Counted from the first letter of the stretch, positions 25,209-34,963 are shown. The stretch: DNA of 45,536 bases from an uncultured Lachnospiraceae bacterium (GCA_910579935.1 CAJTVQ010000034.1:1-45536); one strand, 5' to 3'. The notes: generated by a model from the sequence alone, not told the origin. Numbers and translations are program-made.

Positions 25209-27479
25209 TCAGCTCTCCAGAAAACGCCGCTGTACGGCAATTTCCTCCGGAATCGGGAAGCCTCCCTTTTGTATTTTCTGATAGAGGTTATCCATATGAT
25301 GGATCTTTTGGGCATTGCGGATATCATAGCGGTCCAGTATCTCTTTATAGAGCGGGTTGGCTTTTAGTTTTTCACGGACCGCTTTGGAAAACGGGCAGTA
25401 GCTGAAAAGTATGTTTCTGGCTACTTTATTCATACGGGGCGAACCGGTGCCTTCAAACAGAATCCATGTGACATAGTCACGGACAAACATTTCTTTGTAA
25501 TTATTTTTCGCTTTCTGCATGGCGGTTTTGATTTTATCCTTGGCTTCGGGTGTCAGGGCATTGTTCTTTTTGTAGAACTGTATATAGTCGAAATATTCAC
25601 TGGTAAGGGAAGGCTCCGACAGATCGTTCCATCTTGCACCCTGTACGCGTTTGCACATTTCCCAGCGGAATTCGCCGGTCAGCCTTGCAAGGGTCGTAGG
25701 CAGGTCTTCCATCTGGAAAATGGAAAGCATCATACGTGCGGGCGTAGTACGGCGTTTCCCTTCTATTTCCTGCCACATAACGCCGCGGATACCGATGTTT
25801 GGCATTAGGATGATATCGGGCAGGATTTCCACATTCACCTGTTCCTTTAACACGCCCTTTTCCGGTTGGGAAAAGACGGTTTCACGGTAGTATGCGCCAA
25901 AGTCCAGTGCGCGGATCTGATCAAAAGCATTGTCCACTTCTTCGGCACTTACCAAAGATTTCTCCAAATCCTTTAATACATTGTGTTCCGAGAAAACAGG
26001 GCAGAAAGTAGTAAGTCTGCCGAATGTGATCTTATTGACCAGCGGGAACATGTTGTTTATTTCAAAAAGGACTTTCTCTGAATTATCGGTTGCCATGTCC
26101 CGTTCTTGTTCGGCGGTGATCTTGCCGGTCATTTTAAGTTCATGGAGATAAGCCGTATAATCTGCGTCAAATTCATTCCGGCTCGGCTCTTTCCGGCCTT
26201 CGTAAACGGCTTTCAGCCATTCATAAACCGTATAGACATGGTCTTCCGGAGAAGAGGGAAAATGTTCCGCAAGGGAATACAGGTAATCTGCATTTTCTTT
26301 TCCGGCAAGTTCTTCATCCACATAGCCGAAGAGGAAGAACATTTTCACCACGGTAGGAATATCGGGATTCTTAAGGCTGACCTGGAAGGCGGCATTGTAA
26401 ACCTGGTAAAAGGATTTGGTAAGATTGAGGCGCAGCTTCCGGTTGACATCATCCGTGGCATTTTTGTCAATCTGCCGTTTGTATTCTTCAATCTGCTGAC
26501 GGAAAGCCGCAGCGGTCTCCTGTTCACAGCCCGAATAATTGAGGATGGTTTCAAGGGAACCGGCAATTGCGTTAGTATTTTTGGCAGGTTCCGGTTTCTT
26601 CCTGGGCGAATCGAATCCGTTGGCTTCCATGTCCGCCAGCAGCTTTTTGTATTCAAGCGCCCTCGCTTCATAAAGAGAACGTTCAATGGAGCCGATGCTT
26701 TCAAGATGGAGCATCATGCGGCTGATGGCAGCGCTGACGGCTGTGGAGTCTTCGTTATCCTGACCGATTCGGAACAGAAGCGTTGTATACAGATCGAATA
26801 GATCCAAACGGTTTTCATTCATCAGCAGGCGCGCAATATCAGCTTTATAATCATACATTGTATAACAGATCGAAAGAATGTTACCGATATCCATGCTGGA
26901 TTTCATCAGCAGGCCGTTGATAAAGTTGTGGGTAGGAACCTTGCAGGAAGAAAGGGCATGGAGAAGTATCGTGCCCATGTTCTCATAATAATCGATCAGC
27001 CATTGCGGAATATCATCCTCCAGGGACAGCGGTGCAATGGTTTCCAAATCGGGCAGGAGCCTTGGAGAAATGGAATAACGCTCACAGAGTGAGGAATACT
27101 CTTTATAGCTGTCTAACAGATAGTGGTACAGGGTGTCACAGTCGTATTTCATGTATTCGTATTCTTCGATAACACTTTTAATCTGTTTAAAACTGGATTT
27201 CATGATCAGCTGGGCGAAATCCGGTTTTTGGGCAAGCAGTTCGGCCAGCCGTCCCTCCTGATAAGGGAATGATGCAACAGTTACATCATCCGACGCAATG
27301 TAAGAGAAAATATAGGAATCGTGCTGCAGTGCGCTCAGTCCTATAATATCTCCTTTATCTAAAAAAAATTCACCGCCCGAATATACGGCGCGTACGGTTC
27401 CCTTTGCAATCATATACAGGGACTCGATCTTATGGCCGCTCTGACAGATGACGGTACCGCTTTTAAACTCTTTAGCCAT
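25209..27479 (-). CDS. Large protein with cyclic-nucleotide-binding-like N-domain
   Basis: A 756-residue soluble protein. Residues 1-95 look like a Crp-type cNMP-binding jelly roll (FKSGTVICQSGHKIESLYMI, then KGTVRAVYSGGEFFLDKGDI and IGLSAL), but the phosphate-binding cassette Arg expected after the GE motif is not seen, so ligand binding is doubtful. The remaining 650 residues are mostly helical and I recognise no known domain. No HTH follows the jelly roll, so this is not a classical Crp regulator. A basic, conserved-looking block lies near 590-640 (GVMWQEIEGKRRTTPARMML). ATG 27479 follows GAGGAGG by a normal distance. Similar long proteins occur in Lachnospiraceae as far as I recall, without known function. 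Confidence 0.8.
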   Translation of the reverse strand: MAKEFKSGTVICQSGHKIESLYMIAKGTVRAVYSGGEFFLDKGDIIGLSALQHDSYIFSYIASDDVTVASFPYQEGRLAELLAQKPDFAQLIMKSSFKQIKSVIEEYEYMKYDCDTLYHYLLDSYKEYSSLCERYSISPRLLPDLETIAPLSLEDDIPQWLIDYYENMGTILLHALSSCKVPTHNFINGLLMKSSMDIGNILSICYTMYDYKADIARLLMNENRLDLFDLYTTLLFRIGQDNEDSTAVSAAISRMMLHLESIGSIERSLYEARALEYKKLLADMEANGFDSPRKKPEPAKNTNAIAGSLETILNYSGCEQETAAAFRQQIEEYKRQIDKNATDDVNRKLRLNLTKSFYQVYNAAFQVSLKNPDIPTVVKMFFLFGYVDEELAGKENADYLYSLAEHFPSSPEDHVYTVYEWLKAVYEGRKEPSRNEFDADYTAYLHELKMTGKITAEQERDMATDNSEKVLFEINNMFPLVNKITFGRLTTFCPVFSEHNVLKDLEKSLVSAEEVDNAFDQIRALDFGAYYRETVFSQPEKGVLKEQVNVEILPDIILMPNIGIRGVMWQEIEGKRRTTPARMMLSIFQMEDLPTTLARLTGEFRWEMCKRVQGARWNDLSEPSLTSEYFDYIQFYKKNNALTPEAKDKIKTAMQKAKNNYKEMFVRDYVTWILFEGTGSPRMNKVARNILFSYCPFSKAVREKLKANPLYKEILDRYDIRNAQKIHHMDNLYQKIQKGGFPIPEEIAVQRRFLES

Positions 27480-27512
27480 GATGCTATCCTCCTCAAAAGT
27501 TGTATTATTTTT

Positions 27513-27541
27513 ATTATACTAATTTTAAAGTTTAAATACAA
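27513..27541 (-). promoter_or_regulatory. Promoter of the cNMP-domain protein gene
   Basis: On the minus strand TTGTAT (27541-27536), 17 bp, TATAAT (27518-27513), about 33 bp before the ATG. On the plus strand TTGACA (27579-27584) and TATACT (27593-27598) point to a promoter for the opposite gene, but their spacing (8 bp) does not fit one promoter. Confidence 0.7.
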
Positions 27542-27643
27542 CATGAGATTACTTTTTTTGATAAGTTTGCTGTACATTTTGACATTTTATGTTATACTCT
27601 ATTAAAAACAGATTATTTAAAGAAAGCAGGGAGACAGAAGAAC

Positions 27644-28102
27644 ATGGAGAAGGATGAAACATATATGCAGGAAGTTGCAAACGGATACCGGCCGGATGTA
27701 GAACGCCTGATCAAATATATCCCGTGGCTGGAAACCAAGGCTGGAACCTACACTGCATCCAGCATCTATGCGGGAGAAGGTATCGGGGAACATTCCATAA
27801 CTTTTCCCGTGTATGACAGCACGCTGCTGAGTCTGGTCAAGGATGCGAGACAGACGGATCTTTTAGACAGGAATTATGCCTATGTATACTCGCGCAACCG
27901 GATTCGTACGGTTGCGGATGAACAGGTTTATATCGAGCGGGCGACCATCCGCCAGATGGATGGATTGAAGGGGATTTTGTCAAAATATATTTTGGGCGGG
28001 ATGACGAAGGGGACTGTCTGGACCGAGGGGGTCGCAAACGGTTCCATATTGAAAGTATTAACGAAAATGAAGGAAATTCTGGAGTATTGGGAAAGAAGAT
28101 AG
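27644..28102 (+). CDS. Conserved-looking protein of unknown function
   Basis: A 152-residue soluble protein with no family I recognise. It has mixed helix/strand character, with PDVERLIKYIPWLETKAGTY near 18-37, ITFPVYDSTLLSLVKDARQT near 52-71, and LDRNYAYVYSRNRIRT near 73-88. AAGCAGGGAG precedes the ATG. It is divergent from the cNMP-domain gene and lies 21 bp before a TetR regulator with which it is probably co-transcribed, so it may be under that regulator's control (inference). Confidence 0.7.
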   Translation: MEKDETYMQEVANGYRPDVERLIKYIPWLETKAGTYTASSIYAGEGIGEHSITFPVYDSTLLSLVKDARQTDLLDRNYAYVYSRNRIRTVADEQVYIERATIRQMDGLKGILSKYILGGMTKGTVWTEGVANGSILKVLTKMKEILEYWERR

Positions 28103-28123
28103 TTTTCGTAAGGGGTTGCGTGG

Positions 28124-28720
28124 ATGAGTGAGAAATCAGAGCAGAAGAAGCAATATATTGTGGATACGGCGCGGACTGTTTTTGTAGAAAAAGGATATAA
28201 AAATGTGACGATGAAAGATATCGTGGATGCCTGCGGTATCAGCCGCGGAGGACTGTATCTGTACTTTTCCAGTACCCAGGAACTGTTTGTGGAAGTGCTG
28301 GGAGCGGAAGCAAAGGAGGCAGAGGATTCTGGCGAAATGGAAGAATTTTTTGGCAAAGACGCTTATCCCTCGGATATTTTGGCCTTGTTTTTAAAGGAGC
28401 AGAAAAAGGAACTGCTCCGCAGGAAAAACAATCTCACAATGGCGGTCTACGAGTATTTTTTTGCGCATAAAGTACCTAAGAAGGACAATCTGTTAAAGAA
28501 GCGGTTTGACATGGCGGTCCGGATCGTCGAAAAGCTGATCGAGGCAGGGGTGGAGAACGGGGAATTTTACTGTGAGGATGCCAAAGGAGCGGCGAGGAAT
28601 GTCATGTACGTGCTCGAAGGGCTGAAAATAGCGTCTCAGACGAGGGGAATTACAGAAGAAACGGTGGATAGGGAGATCCTCTATATCATGCAGGGGTTAA
28701 TTATAGAGACGGAAGAATGA
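28124..28720 (+). CDS. TetR/AcrR-family regulator
   Basis: A 198-residue transcription factor with the N-terminal TetR HTH at residues 8-55: VDTARTVFVEKGYKNVTMKD, IVDACGISRGGLYLYFSS and TQELFVEV. The C-terminal ligand domain is helical and not informative about the inducer. GGGGTTGCG precedes the ATG. It sits between the unknown 27644 gene and purL, both on the same strand; no operator palindrome was found near its start. Control of purL by this regulator is not supported by anything seen. Confidence 0.9.
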   Translation: MSEKSEQKKQYIVDTARTVFVEKGYKNVTMKDIVDACGISRGGLYLYFSSTQELFVEVLGAEAKEAEDSGEMEEFFGKDAYPSDILALFLKEQKKELLRRKNNLTMAVYEYFFAHKVPKKDNLLKKRFDMAVRIVEKLIEAGVENGEFYCEDAKGAARNVMYVLEGLKIASQTRGITEETVDREILYIMQGLIIETEE

Positions 28721-28790
28721 AAGAACACAGACGAAGAAAGAAGCAGTAAACAGTCAAAATGACGTAATCAAGGAGGATGGTTGAAGCATC

Positions 28791-31700
28791 ATGGGAAATG
28801 TGAAGCGTATTTATGTGGAAAAGAAAGAACCTTTTGCGGTAAAAGCGCGGGAACTGAAAGAGGAGATCAGGAGTTACCTGAATATTGCAGGAGTGGAAAA
28901 TGTCAGGGTATTTATCCGCTATGACGTGGAAAATCTGTCGGAGGACATATTTGAAACCGCCTGCGGCATTGTATTTTCAGAGCCACCGGTGGACATCCTG
29001 TATCGGGAGAGTTTTGAGATACCGGAAGGGGGCAGGGTGTTCAGCGTGGAGTTCCTGCCGGGGCAGTTTGACCAAAGGGCGGATTCGGCTGTCCAGTGTG
29101 TGAAATTCCTTCAGGAAGAGGAACAGCCAATCATCAGGACGGCAGTCACTTATCTGGTGACGGGGGATATATCCGACGGGGAATTTGAACGTATAAAGGC
29201 ATATTGTATCAATCCGGTGGATTCCAAGGAAACGGACCTGCATAAACCGGAGACTTTGGTGACGGATTTTGAAGAACCGGCGGACGTATCCGTATTGGAA
29301 GGATTTTCGGATATGCCGGAGACGGAACTGAGAGAGTTATATGAGTCTCTTGGTCTGGCCATGACGTTTAAAGATTTCAGACATATACAGAACTATTTTA
29401 AGCTGGACGAGAGCAGGGATCCTTCCATGACGGAAATAAGGGTGCTGGATACTTACTGGTCAGACCATTGCCGTCATACTACGTTTTCCACCGAACTGAA
29501 GGAAGTAGAATTCGGGGAGGGATATTACCGGACGCCTATTGAAACAACGTATCAGAGTTATCTTGATACGAGAGAGGAGATTTTTAAGGGCAGGGAGGAT
29601 AAGTTTATCTGCCTGATGGATTTGGCCCTTATGGCGATGCGGAAGTTAAAAAAGGACGGCAAACTGCAGGACATGGAGGAATCCGATGAGATTAATGCAT
29701 GTTCCGTGATCGTGCCTGTGGAAATGGATTACGGCGAAGGACCGGTGACGGAGGAATGGCTGGTGTTCTTTAAGAATGAGACGCACAACCATCCTACGGA
29801 GATCGAGCCTTTCGGCGGTGCGGCTACCTGCCTTGGCGGGGCTATCAGGGATCCGCTTTCCGGCCGCGGATATGTATATCAGGCGATGCGTGTTACCGGA
29901 GCGGCAGACCCGACGGTTCCGGTTGCGGATACGTTAAAAGGAAAACTGTCCCAGAAGAAGCTGGTGCGCGGGGCAGCCAGCGGCTATTCTTCTTATGGGA
30001 ATCAGATCGGGCTGGCTACCGGTTATGTGAAGGAAATCTATCATCCGGATTATGTGGCCAAGCGGATGGAAATCGGGGCGGTTATGGGTGCCGCTCCCAG
30101 AAAGAATGTCATTCGTGAGAATTCCGATCCGGGTGATATCATCATTCTTTTGGGAGGGCGGACCGGACGCGACGGCTGCGGCGGGGCGACCGGTTCCTCC
30201 AAAGTGCATACGGAGAGTTCCATTGAAACATGCGGAGCGGAGGTACAGAAGGGAAATGCTCCCACCGAACGGAAGATCCAGCGGCTGTTCCGCAGGGAAG
30301 AAGTCAGCCGGTTGATAAAAAAATGCAACGATTTCGGTGCTGGGGGTGTGTCTGTGGCAATCGGGGAGCTGGCAGACGGTCTGACGGTAGATTTGGATAA
30401 GGTGCCGAAGAAATATGCGGGACTGGACGGAACGGAACTGGCCATTTCGGAGTCGCAGGAGAGAATGGCGGTAGTGGTCGCACCGGAAAAGGTGGACGTT
30501 TTCTTAAATTATGCGGCAGAAGAAAACCTGGAAGCCGTTCCGGTGGCAGTGGTGACAGAAGAACCCAGGCTCGTACTGAAATGGCGCGGGAAAGAGATTG
30601 TCAACATTAAGCGGGCCTTTCTGAATACGAACGGCGCTCATCAGGAGACCGGTGTAAAAGTGGATATTCCGGAAGAAAAAGATAATTATTTCCGCAAGAT
30701 CGCAACGGAGGAGGCGGCAGAAGCGCTGGAAAGGAATGACGTGAAGGCGGCATGGCTGGCGCTGCTGAACGATCTGAACGTTTGCTCCCAAAAGGGTCTG
30801 GTGGAAATGTTCGATTCTTCCATCGGCGCAGCCTCTGTTCTGATGCCTTACGGCGGGAAGTATCAGCTCACCGAAACACAGGCGATGGTGGCGAAGCTGC
30901 CGGTCCTGAGGGGAAAAACGGATACCGTGACCATGATGAGTTATGGCTTTGATCCATATCTGTCTTCCTGGAGTCCTTATCACGGTGCAATTTATGCGGT
31001 GACGGAATCCATGGCAAGAATCGTGGCTAACGGCGGCGACTGCAGGAATATCCGGTTTACGTTTCAGGAATATTTCCGGCGGATGACCTCTGACCCGGAA
31101 CGGTGGAGCCAGCCTTTTGCAGCGCTGCTTGGGGCATATGACGCGCAGATTGGTTATGGTCTGCCGTCCATCGGCGGCAAGGACAGTATGTCCGGCACAT
31201 TTAATGATATTGACGTACCTCCCACACTGGTTTCCTTTGCCGTGGACGTGGCGAAGGAAAAGGATATTGTTACGCCGGAGCTGAAGTGTGCAGGAAACCG
31301 GCTGGTACAGTTTTGGTTTGCAAAAGACGAATACGATGTGCCCGTTTATGAGAGTGTATTGGATCTGTACCATCAGATTACGTCATTGATGGAGGACGGG
31401 ATCATTGTATCGGCTTACGCCCTGGATGCAAAGGGAATTGCAGCAGCGGTAAGCAAGATGGCGTTCGGCAACAAGCTGGGCGTGAAACTTTTCGGGGATC
31501 TGCCGGAGAAGGATTTGTTCGAGAACGGCATCGGTGATATCATTGCGGAAATACCGGCGGACAAATTGGAGAAACTGGAAGGGATAGAGAGTTACCGCAT
31601 CATCGGCGAGGTGACGGATGAGGCGGGCTTTGCATACAAAGACTGCTTTATACCGATGGAAGAGGTGCTCGAAGCATGGACTTCCCGGCTGGAAAAGGTA

Positions 31701-32591
31701 TTTCCGACCAAAGCGGTGAAAGAGTCAGCACCGGTAGAATCGTCGCTGTACCGGACGGAAAAAGTGTATGTATGCAGAAATCAGGTGGCGCGTCCTACCG
31801 TGTTCATTCCCGTATTTCCGGGGACGAACTGCGAATATGACAGTGCGAAGGCTTTTGAACGCGCCGGTGCGAAAGTCGTGACGAAGGTCTTTAAGAACAG
31901 GACGGCTGAAGACATCAGGGAATCGGTGGAAGTATTTGAAAAATCCATCAATGAAGCGCAGATCATTATGTTCCCCGGAGGTTTCTCCGCGGGGGATGAG
32001 CCGGACGGTAGTGCAAAATTCTTTGCAACCGCATTCCAGAATGAGAAGATGAAGGAAGCGGTTATGCGGCTGCTGAAGGAAAGGGATGGTCTGGCGCTGG
32101 GAATCTGCAACGGTTTTCAGGCGCTGATCAAGCTGGGACTGGTGCCTTGCGGAGAGATTACAGGGCAGAAAGAGGATTCCCCGACGCTGACCTTCAATAC
32201 GATCAACCGTCATATTTCCAGGATGGTATATACCAAAGTGGTTTCCAATAAATCGCCCTGGCTGCAGGAGGCGGAAGTGGGAAAGACCTACGTCACGCCT
32301 GCTTCCCATGGAGAAGGCCGTTTTGTGGCGCCGAAGGAATGGATCGACAGACTGTTTGCGAATGGACAGGTGGCTACCCAGTATGCGGATGCGGACGGAA
32401 GGGTATCCATGGATGAAGAGTGGAATATAAACGGCTCCTATGCGGCAATAGAGGGGATTACTTCCGGGGATGGGAGATGTTTTGGCAAGATGGCCCATGC
32501 AGAGCGGAGGGACCGCTCAGTGGCGGTCAATATTTACGGGGAACAGGATCTGAAGATTTTTGAATCCGGTGTCCGGTATTTTACAAAATAA
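28791..32591 (+). CDS. purL: Phosphoribosylformylglycinamidine synthase, single-chain
   Basis: Converts FGAR, glutamine and ATP to FGAM. The 1266-residue chain fuses PurS-like, PurL and PurQ parts: an N-terminal PurS-like region, YWSDHCRHTTF near 222, NHPTEIEPFGGAATCLGGAI near 332, GCGGATGSSKVH near 462 and SIGGKDSMSGTF near 795. The glutaminase domain begins at VFPGTNCEYDS near 1008, with nucleophile Cys in LGICNGFQAL near 1107 and His in PASHGEGRF near 1170. It is the Firmicute clade (TIGR01857-type, as I recall) rather than separate PurSQL. AAGGAGG lies 14 bp before the ATG. It is separated by 20 kb from purEMND, whose PurM uses its product. Confidence 0.96.
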   Translation: MGNVKRIYVEKKEPFAVKARELKEEIRSYLNIAGVENVRVFIRYDVENLSEDIFETACGIVFSEPPVDILYRESFEIPEGGRVFSVEFLPGQFDQRADSAVQCVKFLQEEEQPIIRTAVTYLVTGDISDGEFERIKAYCINPVDSKETDLHKPETLVTDFEEPADVSVLEGFSDMPETELRELYESLGLAMTFKDFRHIQNYFKLDESRDPSMTEIRVLDTYWSDHCRHTTFSTELKEVEFGEGYYRTPIETTYQSYLDTREEIFKGREDKFICLMDLALMAMRKLKKDGKLQDMEESDEINACSVIVPVEMDYGEGPVTEEWLVFFKNETHNHPTEIEPFGGAATCLGGAIRDPLSGRGYVYQAMRVTGAADPTVPVADTLKGKLSQKKLVRGAASGYSSYGNQIGLATGYVKEIYHPDYVAKRMEIGAVMGAAPRKNVIRENSDPGDIIILLGGRTGRDGCGGATGSSKVHTESSIETCGAEVQKGNAPTERKIQRLFRREEVSRLIKKCNDFGAGGVSVAIGELADGLTVDLDKVPKKYAGLDGTELAISESQERMAVVVAPEKVDVFLNYAAEENLEAVPVAVVTEEPRLVLKWRGKEIVNIKRAFLNTNGAHQETGVKVDIPEEKDNYFRKIATEEAAEALERNDVKAAWLALLNDLNVCSQKGLVEMFDSSIGAASVLMPYGGKYQLTETQAMVAKLPVLRGKTDTVTMMSYGFDPYLSSWSPYHGAIYAVTESMARIVANGGDCRNIRFTFQEYFRRMTSDPERWSQPFAALLGAYDAQIGYGLPSIGGKDSMSGTFNDIDVPPTLVSFAVDVAKEKDIVTPELKCAGNRLVQFWFAKDEYDVPVYESVLDLYHQITSLMEDGIIVSAYALDAKGIAAAVSKMAFGNKLGVKLFGDLPEKDLFENGIGDIIAEIPADKLEKLEGIESYRIIGEVTDEAGFAYKDCFIPMEEVLEAWTSRLEKVFPTKAVKESAPVESSLYRTEKVYVCRNQVARPTVFIPVFPGTNCEYDSAKAFERAGAKVVTKVFKNRTAEDIRESVEVFEKSINEAQIIMFPGGFSAGDEPDGSAKFFATAFQNEKMKEAVMRLLKERDGLALGICNGFQALIKLGLVPCGEITGQKEDSPTLTFNTINRHISRMVYTKVVSNKSPWLQEAEVGKTYVTPASHGEGRFVAPKEWIDRLFANGQVATQYADADGRVSMDEEWNINGSYAAIEGITSGDGRCFGKMAHAERRDRSVAVNIYGEQDLKIFESGVRYFTK

Positions 32592-32612
32592 GGAGGAAAG
32601 TATTAGCGGAGA

Positions 32613-34076
32613 ATGATGGAAAAGAAAAGGGAATGGCTCAATCGGTTTCTGATTGATTACTTAATATTGTTTGTCACATGGGGAGGTATGTTCCGGAGGA
32701 GTTTTAACTGCGATACGCTGTTCCATTATGTGAGACCGCAGACGGATATTATAGGAAGATGCGAGGGAGGACGGTATCTTTCGGGACTGATGGACTATAT
32801 ACTCTGGCAATTCGGGCTTACGACGGCAGACCATACCGGGATCACGGTGTTTATAGCCGTATTCCTGATAGCCGTGTCGGTATGGATGGTACAGAGAAGT
32901 TTTGAGGATAAAGTCAGCTGCGGGAACGGATATGGAAAAATCGCATATTATGCGGTTACCGGATTGATGTTTTCCAATGTGCTGTTTTCGGAGTCCCTGA
33001 TGTTTGGTGAGTGTTCCCTGATGTTCGGCCTTGCCTATCTGTTCGCGTCCACCGGTATTTTCCTGTTTACGAAAAAGAAGTATGCCGCCGCGTTTCTGCT
33101 CTTCCTTTGTTCGACCATGGAATATCAGGTAGCGGTGGTATATGCGGCGATCATATTGTCCGCATGGATTTTTGTGCACCAGGAGTATAAGATCACGGTT
33201 AGGACGGTAGTGCAGGAATTGCTCTGCGGCTGTGTGACATTCGGAGCCGGCCTTTTGAATATGATGAGCATTACCGTGCTTGTGAAGACGGGGATTTTGG
33301 AAAAGGCTGAGAAAGGCGCCGGCATCGGTGATATCATGGGAAAGATCGGTCTGTGTGCGAAAGATCTGGTAAGTCTGCTGAAAGACAGCAGGGGACTGCT
33401 TCCGGGAGCCGGGCTGCCGCTTCTGATCATGGTGTTTGCGATCGTGATCACGCTGCGGAAGTTCCTGAAGGACAGAAACCGGATGGCGGTTTTGTATTAT
33501 TTTCTGCTGCTGGCGGCCATGACGATGATGGTTTACGTGCTCCCGATGGTACAGGCGAGCAGTATGCTTTATCCGCGTCTGATCTGGATTTTTTATATCA
33601 TGCAGTCCATGCTGCTGCTGATTGCCTTCATATGTGCGGAAGATGTGGTGCGCACGGTTATGTGTTATGTCTGCTGCGGTTATCTGGCGGTACAGATGAT
33701 GTTCTGTCATATTATCGTGACGAATCATATGGTCAGCAATACGCTGGATAAAACCTATGTGATGATGTTCTGCCAGGAGGTGGAGAAATATGAAGCTCAG
33801 ACAGGCATACGCGTAGAGAAGCTGGCTGTCGGGAATGACACGAACTGTCCGTCCAGCTATAATAATGTATACTATAAAACGGACCAGATCAATGAACGCG
33901 CCTTGGGAATCGTTACAAATACTCTGGTCAATGCGGTGAGCGGCAGGGAATTTGAAAAGGTATCCATGGATGAAACGGTATTTCGGGAACATTTTGAGGG
34001 GAAGAACTGGGATTATTTTGATGCATCTGAGCAGCTGGTGATTCTTGGGGATACTGCATACTGGGTGATTTTTTAA
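32613..34076 (+). CDS. Polytopic membrane protein, GtrII-like glucosyltransferase
   Basis: A 487-residue integral membrane protein with about 10 hydrophobic segments in residues 12-390 and a polar C-terminal region (about 395-487). The start FLIDYLILFVTWGGMFRRSF and GGRYLSGLMDYILW resemble the GtrII family of lipid-linked glucosyltransferases that decorate surface polysaccharides. The family call rests on these motifs and on topology. ATG 32613 or 32616 is possible; GGAGG right after the purL stop (32591) is 17 bp away. It follows purL by 21 bp, which could be operonic, but a functional link to purines is not expected. Confidence 0.7.
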   Translation: MMEKKREWLNRFLIDYLILFVTWGGMFRRSFNCDTLFHYVRPQTDIIGRCEGGRYLSGLMDYILWQFGLTTADHTGITVFIAVFLIAVSVWMVQRSFEDKVSCGNGYGKIAYYAVTGLMFSNVLFSESLMFGECSLMFGLAYLFASTGIFLFTKKKYAAAFLLFLCSTMEYQVAVVYAAIILSAWIFVHQEYKITVRTVVQELLCGCVTFGAGLLNMMSITVLVKTGILEKAEKGAGIGDIMGKIGLCAKDLVSLLKDSRGLLPGAGLPLLIMVFAIVITLRKFLKDRNRMAVLYYFLLLAAMTMMVYVLPMVQASSMLYPRLIWIFYIMQSMLLLIAFICAEDVVRTVMCYVCCGYLAVQMMFCHIIVTNHMVSNTLDKTYVMMFCQEVEKYEAQTGIRVEKLAVGNDTNCPSSYNNVYYKTDQINERALGIVTNTLVNAVSGREFEKVSMDETVFREHFEGKNWDYFDASEQLVILGDTAYWVIF

Positions 34077-34099
34077 GGAACCGTCCTGCAGGCAGGGAG

Positions 34100-34130
34100 A
34101 GATCCGGCGGAAAAATTTTGCGCCGGATCT
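34100..34130 (+). terminator. Hairpin after the GtrII-like gene
   Basis: AGATCCGGCG (34100-34109) pairs perfectly with CGCCGGATCT (34121-34130), with an A/T-rich loop able to pair further. No T-run follows, so it is either a weak terminator or an RNA-stabilising hairpin. Confidence 0.55.
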
Positions 34131-34201
34131 TGCATGGTATGCATAAACTGGCGACCTTGTCCATATAATATAATAACTTGGTTTATTGAAGGAGGTAAAT
34201 T

Positions 34202-34438
34202 ATGGCAAGAGGCGTCAGAAAATCAATCGAGGAAAAGATAGCCGATAAACAGGAAGTCATCGATGCTCTTGAAATCCGGATACTGAAAGAAAAAGAGGAA
34301 CTTCAGATTCTGGTTAATGAACAGCGGATGGCGCGGCTGGAAAGTCTGGAGGAACTGATAGACAGTTCGAATCTCAGTCTTGAAGAAGTGTCGGAAATCC
34401 TGCGCCAGCATGTGGACGAAGAAGCCGTGGAGGTTTAG
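34202..34438 (+). CDS. Small charged coiled-coil protein
   Basis: A 78-residue protein made almost wholly of charged helix: a basic start (MARGVRKSIEEKIADKQEVI) followed by Glu/Leu-rich heptads to about residue 50, then a short acidic helical end. Its ribosome binding site is excellent (GAAGGAGG, 6 bp before ATG) and TATAAT-like boxes lie at 34164 and 34169, so it should be well expressed as its own unit. The function is unknown; a coiled-coil oligomer or a small nucleoid-like protein is possible but not shown. Confidence 0.75.
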   Translation: MARGVRKSIEEKIADKQEVIDALEIRILKEKEELQILVNEQRMARLESLEELIDSSNLSLEEVSEILRQHVDEEAVEV

Positions 34439-34450
34439 GCTCCGGGGAAT

Positions 34451-34963
34451 TCAGGCAGGTACGCGAAACAGCCCGATATCGGGAGGGCAGAATGTGAATA
34501 TAAGAAAACAGATAAAAATCAGCAGAATCAGAGCGGTCAGCCATAGACAGTGAATTCTGCTGATTTTTTTCCCGGGAGAAGCCAGAAAACAGCGCAGGAG
34601 AAAGGCGGCAGCGACACTGATATAGAAGACTGCAATGTCCGCGGACAATAAATGGAAGCCCAGGATTCCCGTATAGGTATAGAAGAGGACGGGAATCAGG
34701 AAAGTTCCTGACAGCAGGGCCACGGCATTGTCACAGGGCAGGGACGGGGGATAGTTTTCCATCATCAGCTTTTCAAATACAAAATAAAGGAGCATGGGAA
34801 AAAACAGCAGTTTCATATGTTCCCATACGGATTCATTGACAGGGGCAAACAGTCCGATATAGAGGTTGAAGCCGCTCCATTCATATATAAAGTGGGAAAG
34901 CGTGCCTGCGATGGAGGTAAATAAAATGCCGGACAGGGCACAGCGGAATAGTTTTCTTTTCAT
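34451..34963 (-). CDS. Membrane protein (DUF6512-like)
   Basis: A 170-residue protein with about five hydrophobic segments. It starts KRKLFRCALSGILFTSIAGT and contains NLYIGLFAPVNESVWEHMKL and LLFFPMLLY, which I associate with the DUF6512 family (recalled, unverified). The open frame extends 41 codons further upstream, but ATG 34963 has a proper AAGGAG site about 9 bp before it, so the short start is chosen. It converges on the small coiled-coil gene. Function unknown. Confidence 0.78.
   Translation of the reverse strand: MKRKLFRCALSGILFTSIAGTLSHFIYEWSGFNLYIGLFAPVNESVWEHMKLLFFPMLLYFVFEKLMMENYPPSLPCDNAVALLSGTFLIPVLFYTYTGILGFHLLSADIAVFYISVAAAFLLRCFLASPGKKISRIHCLWLTALILLIFICFLIFTFCPPDIGLFRVPA

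Noticed and set aside
32661..33992. 443-codon open frame on the minus strand
   Set aside because: Antisense to the GtrII-like membrane protein; His/Arg/Gln-rich low-complexity translation is the mirror of hydrophobic codons.
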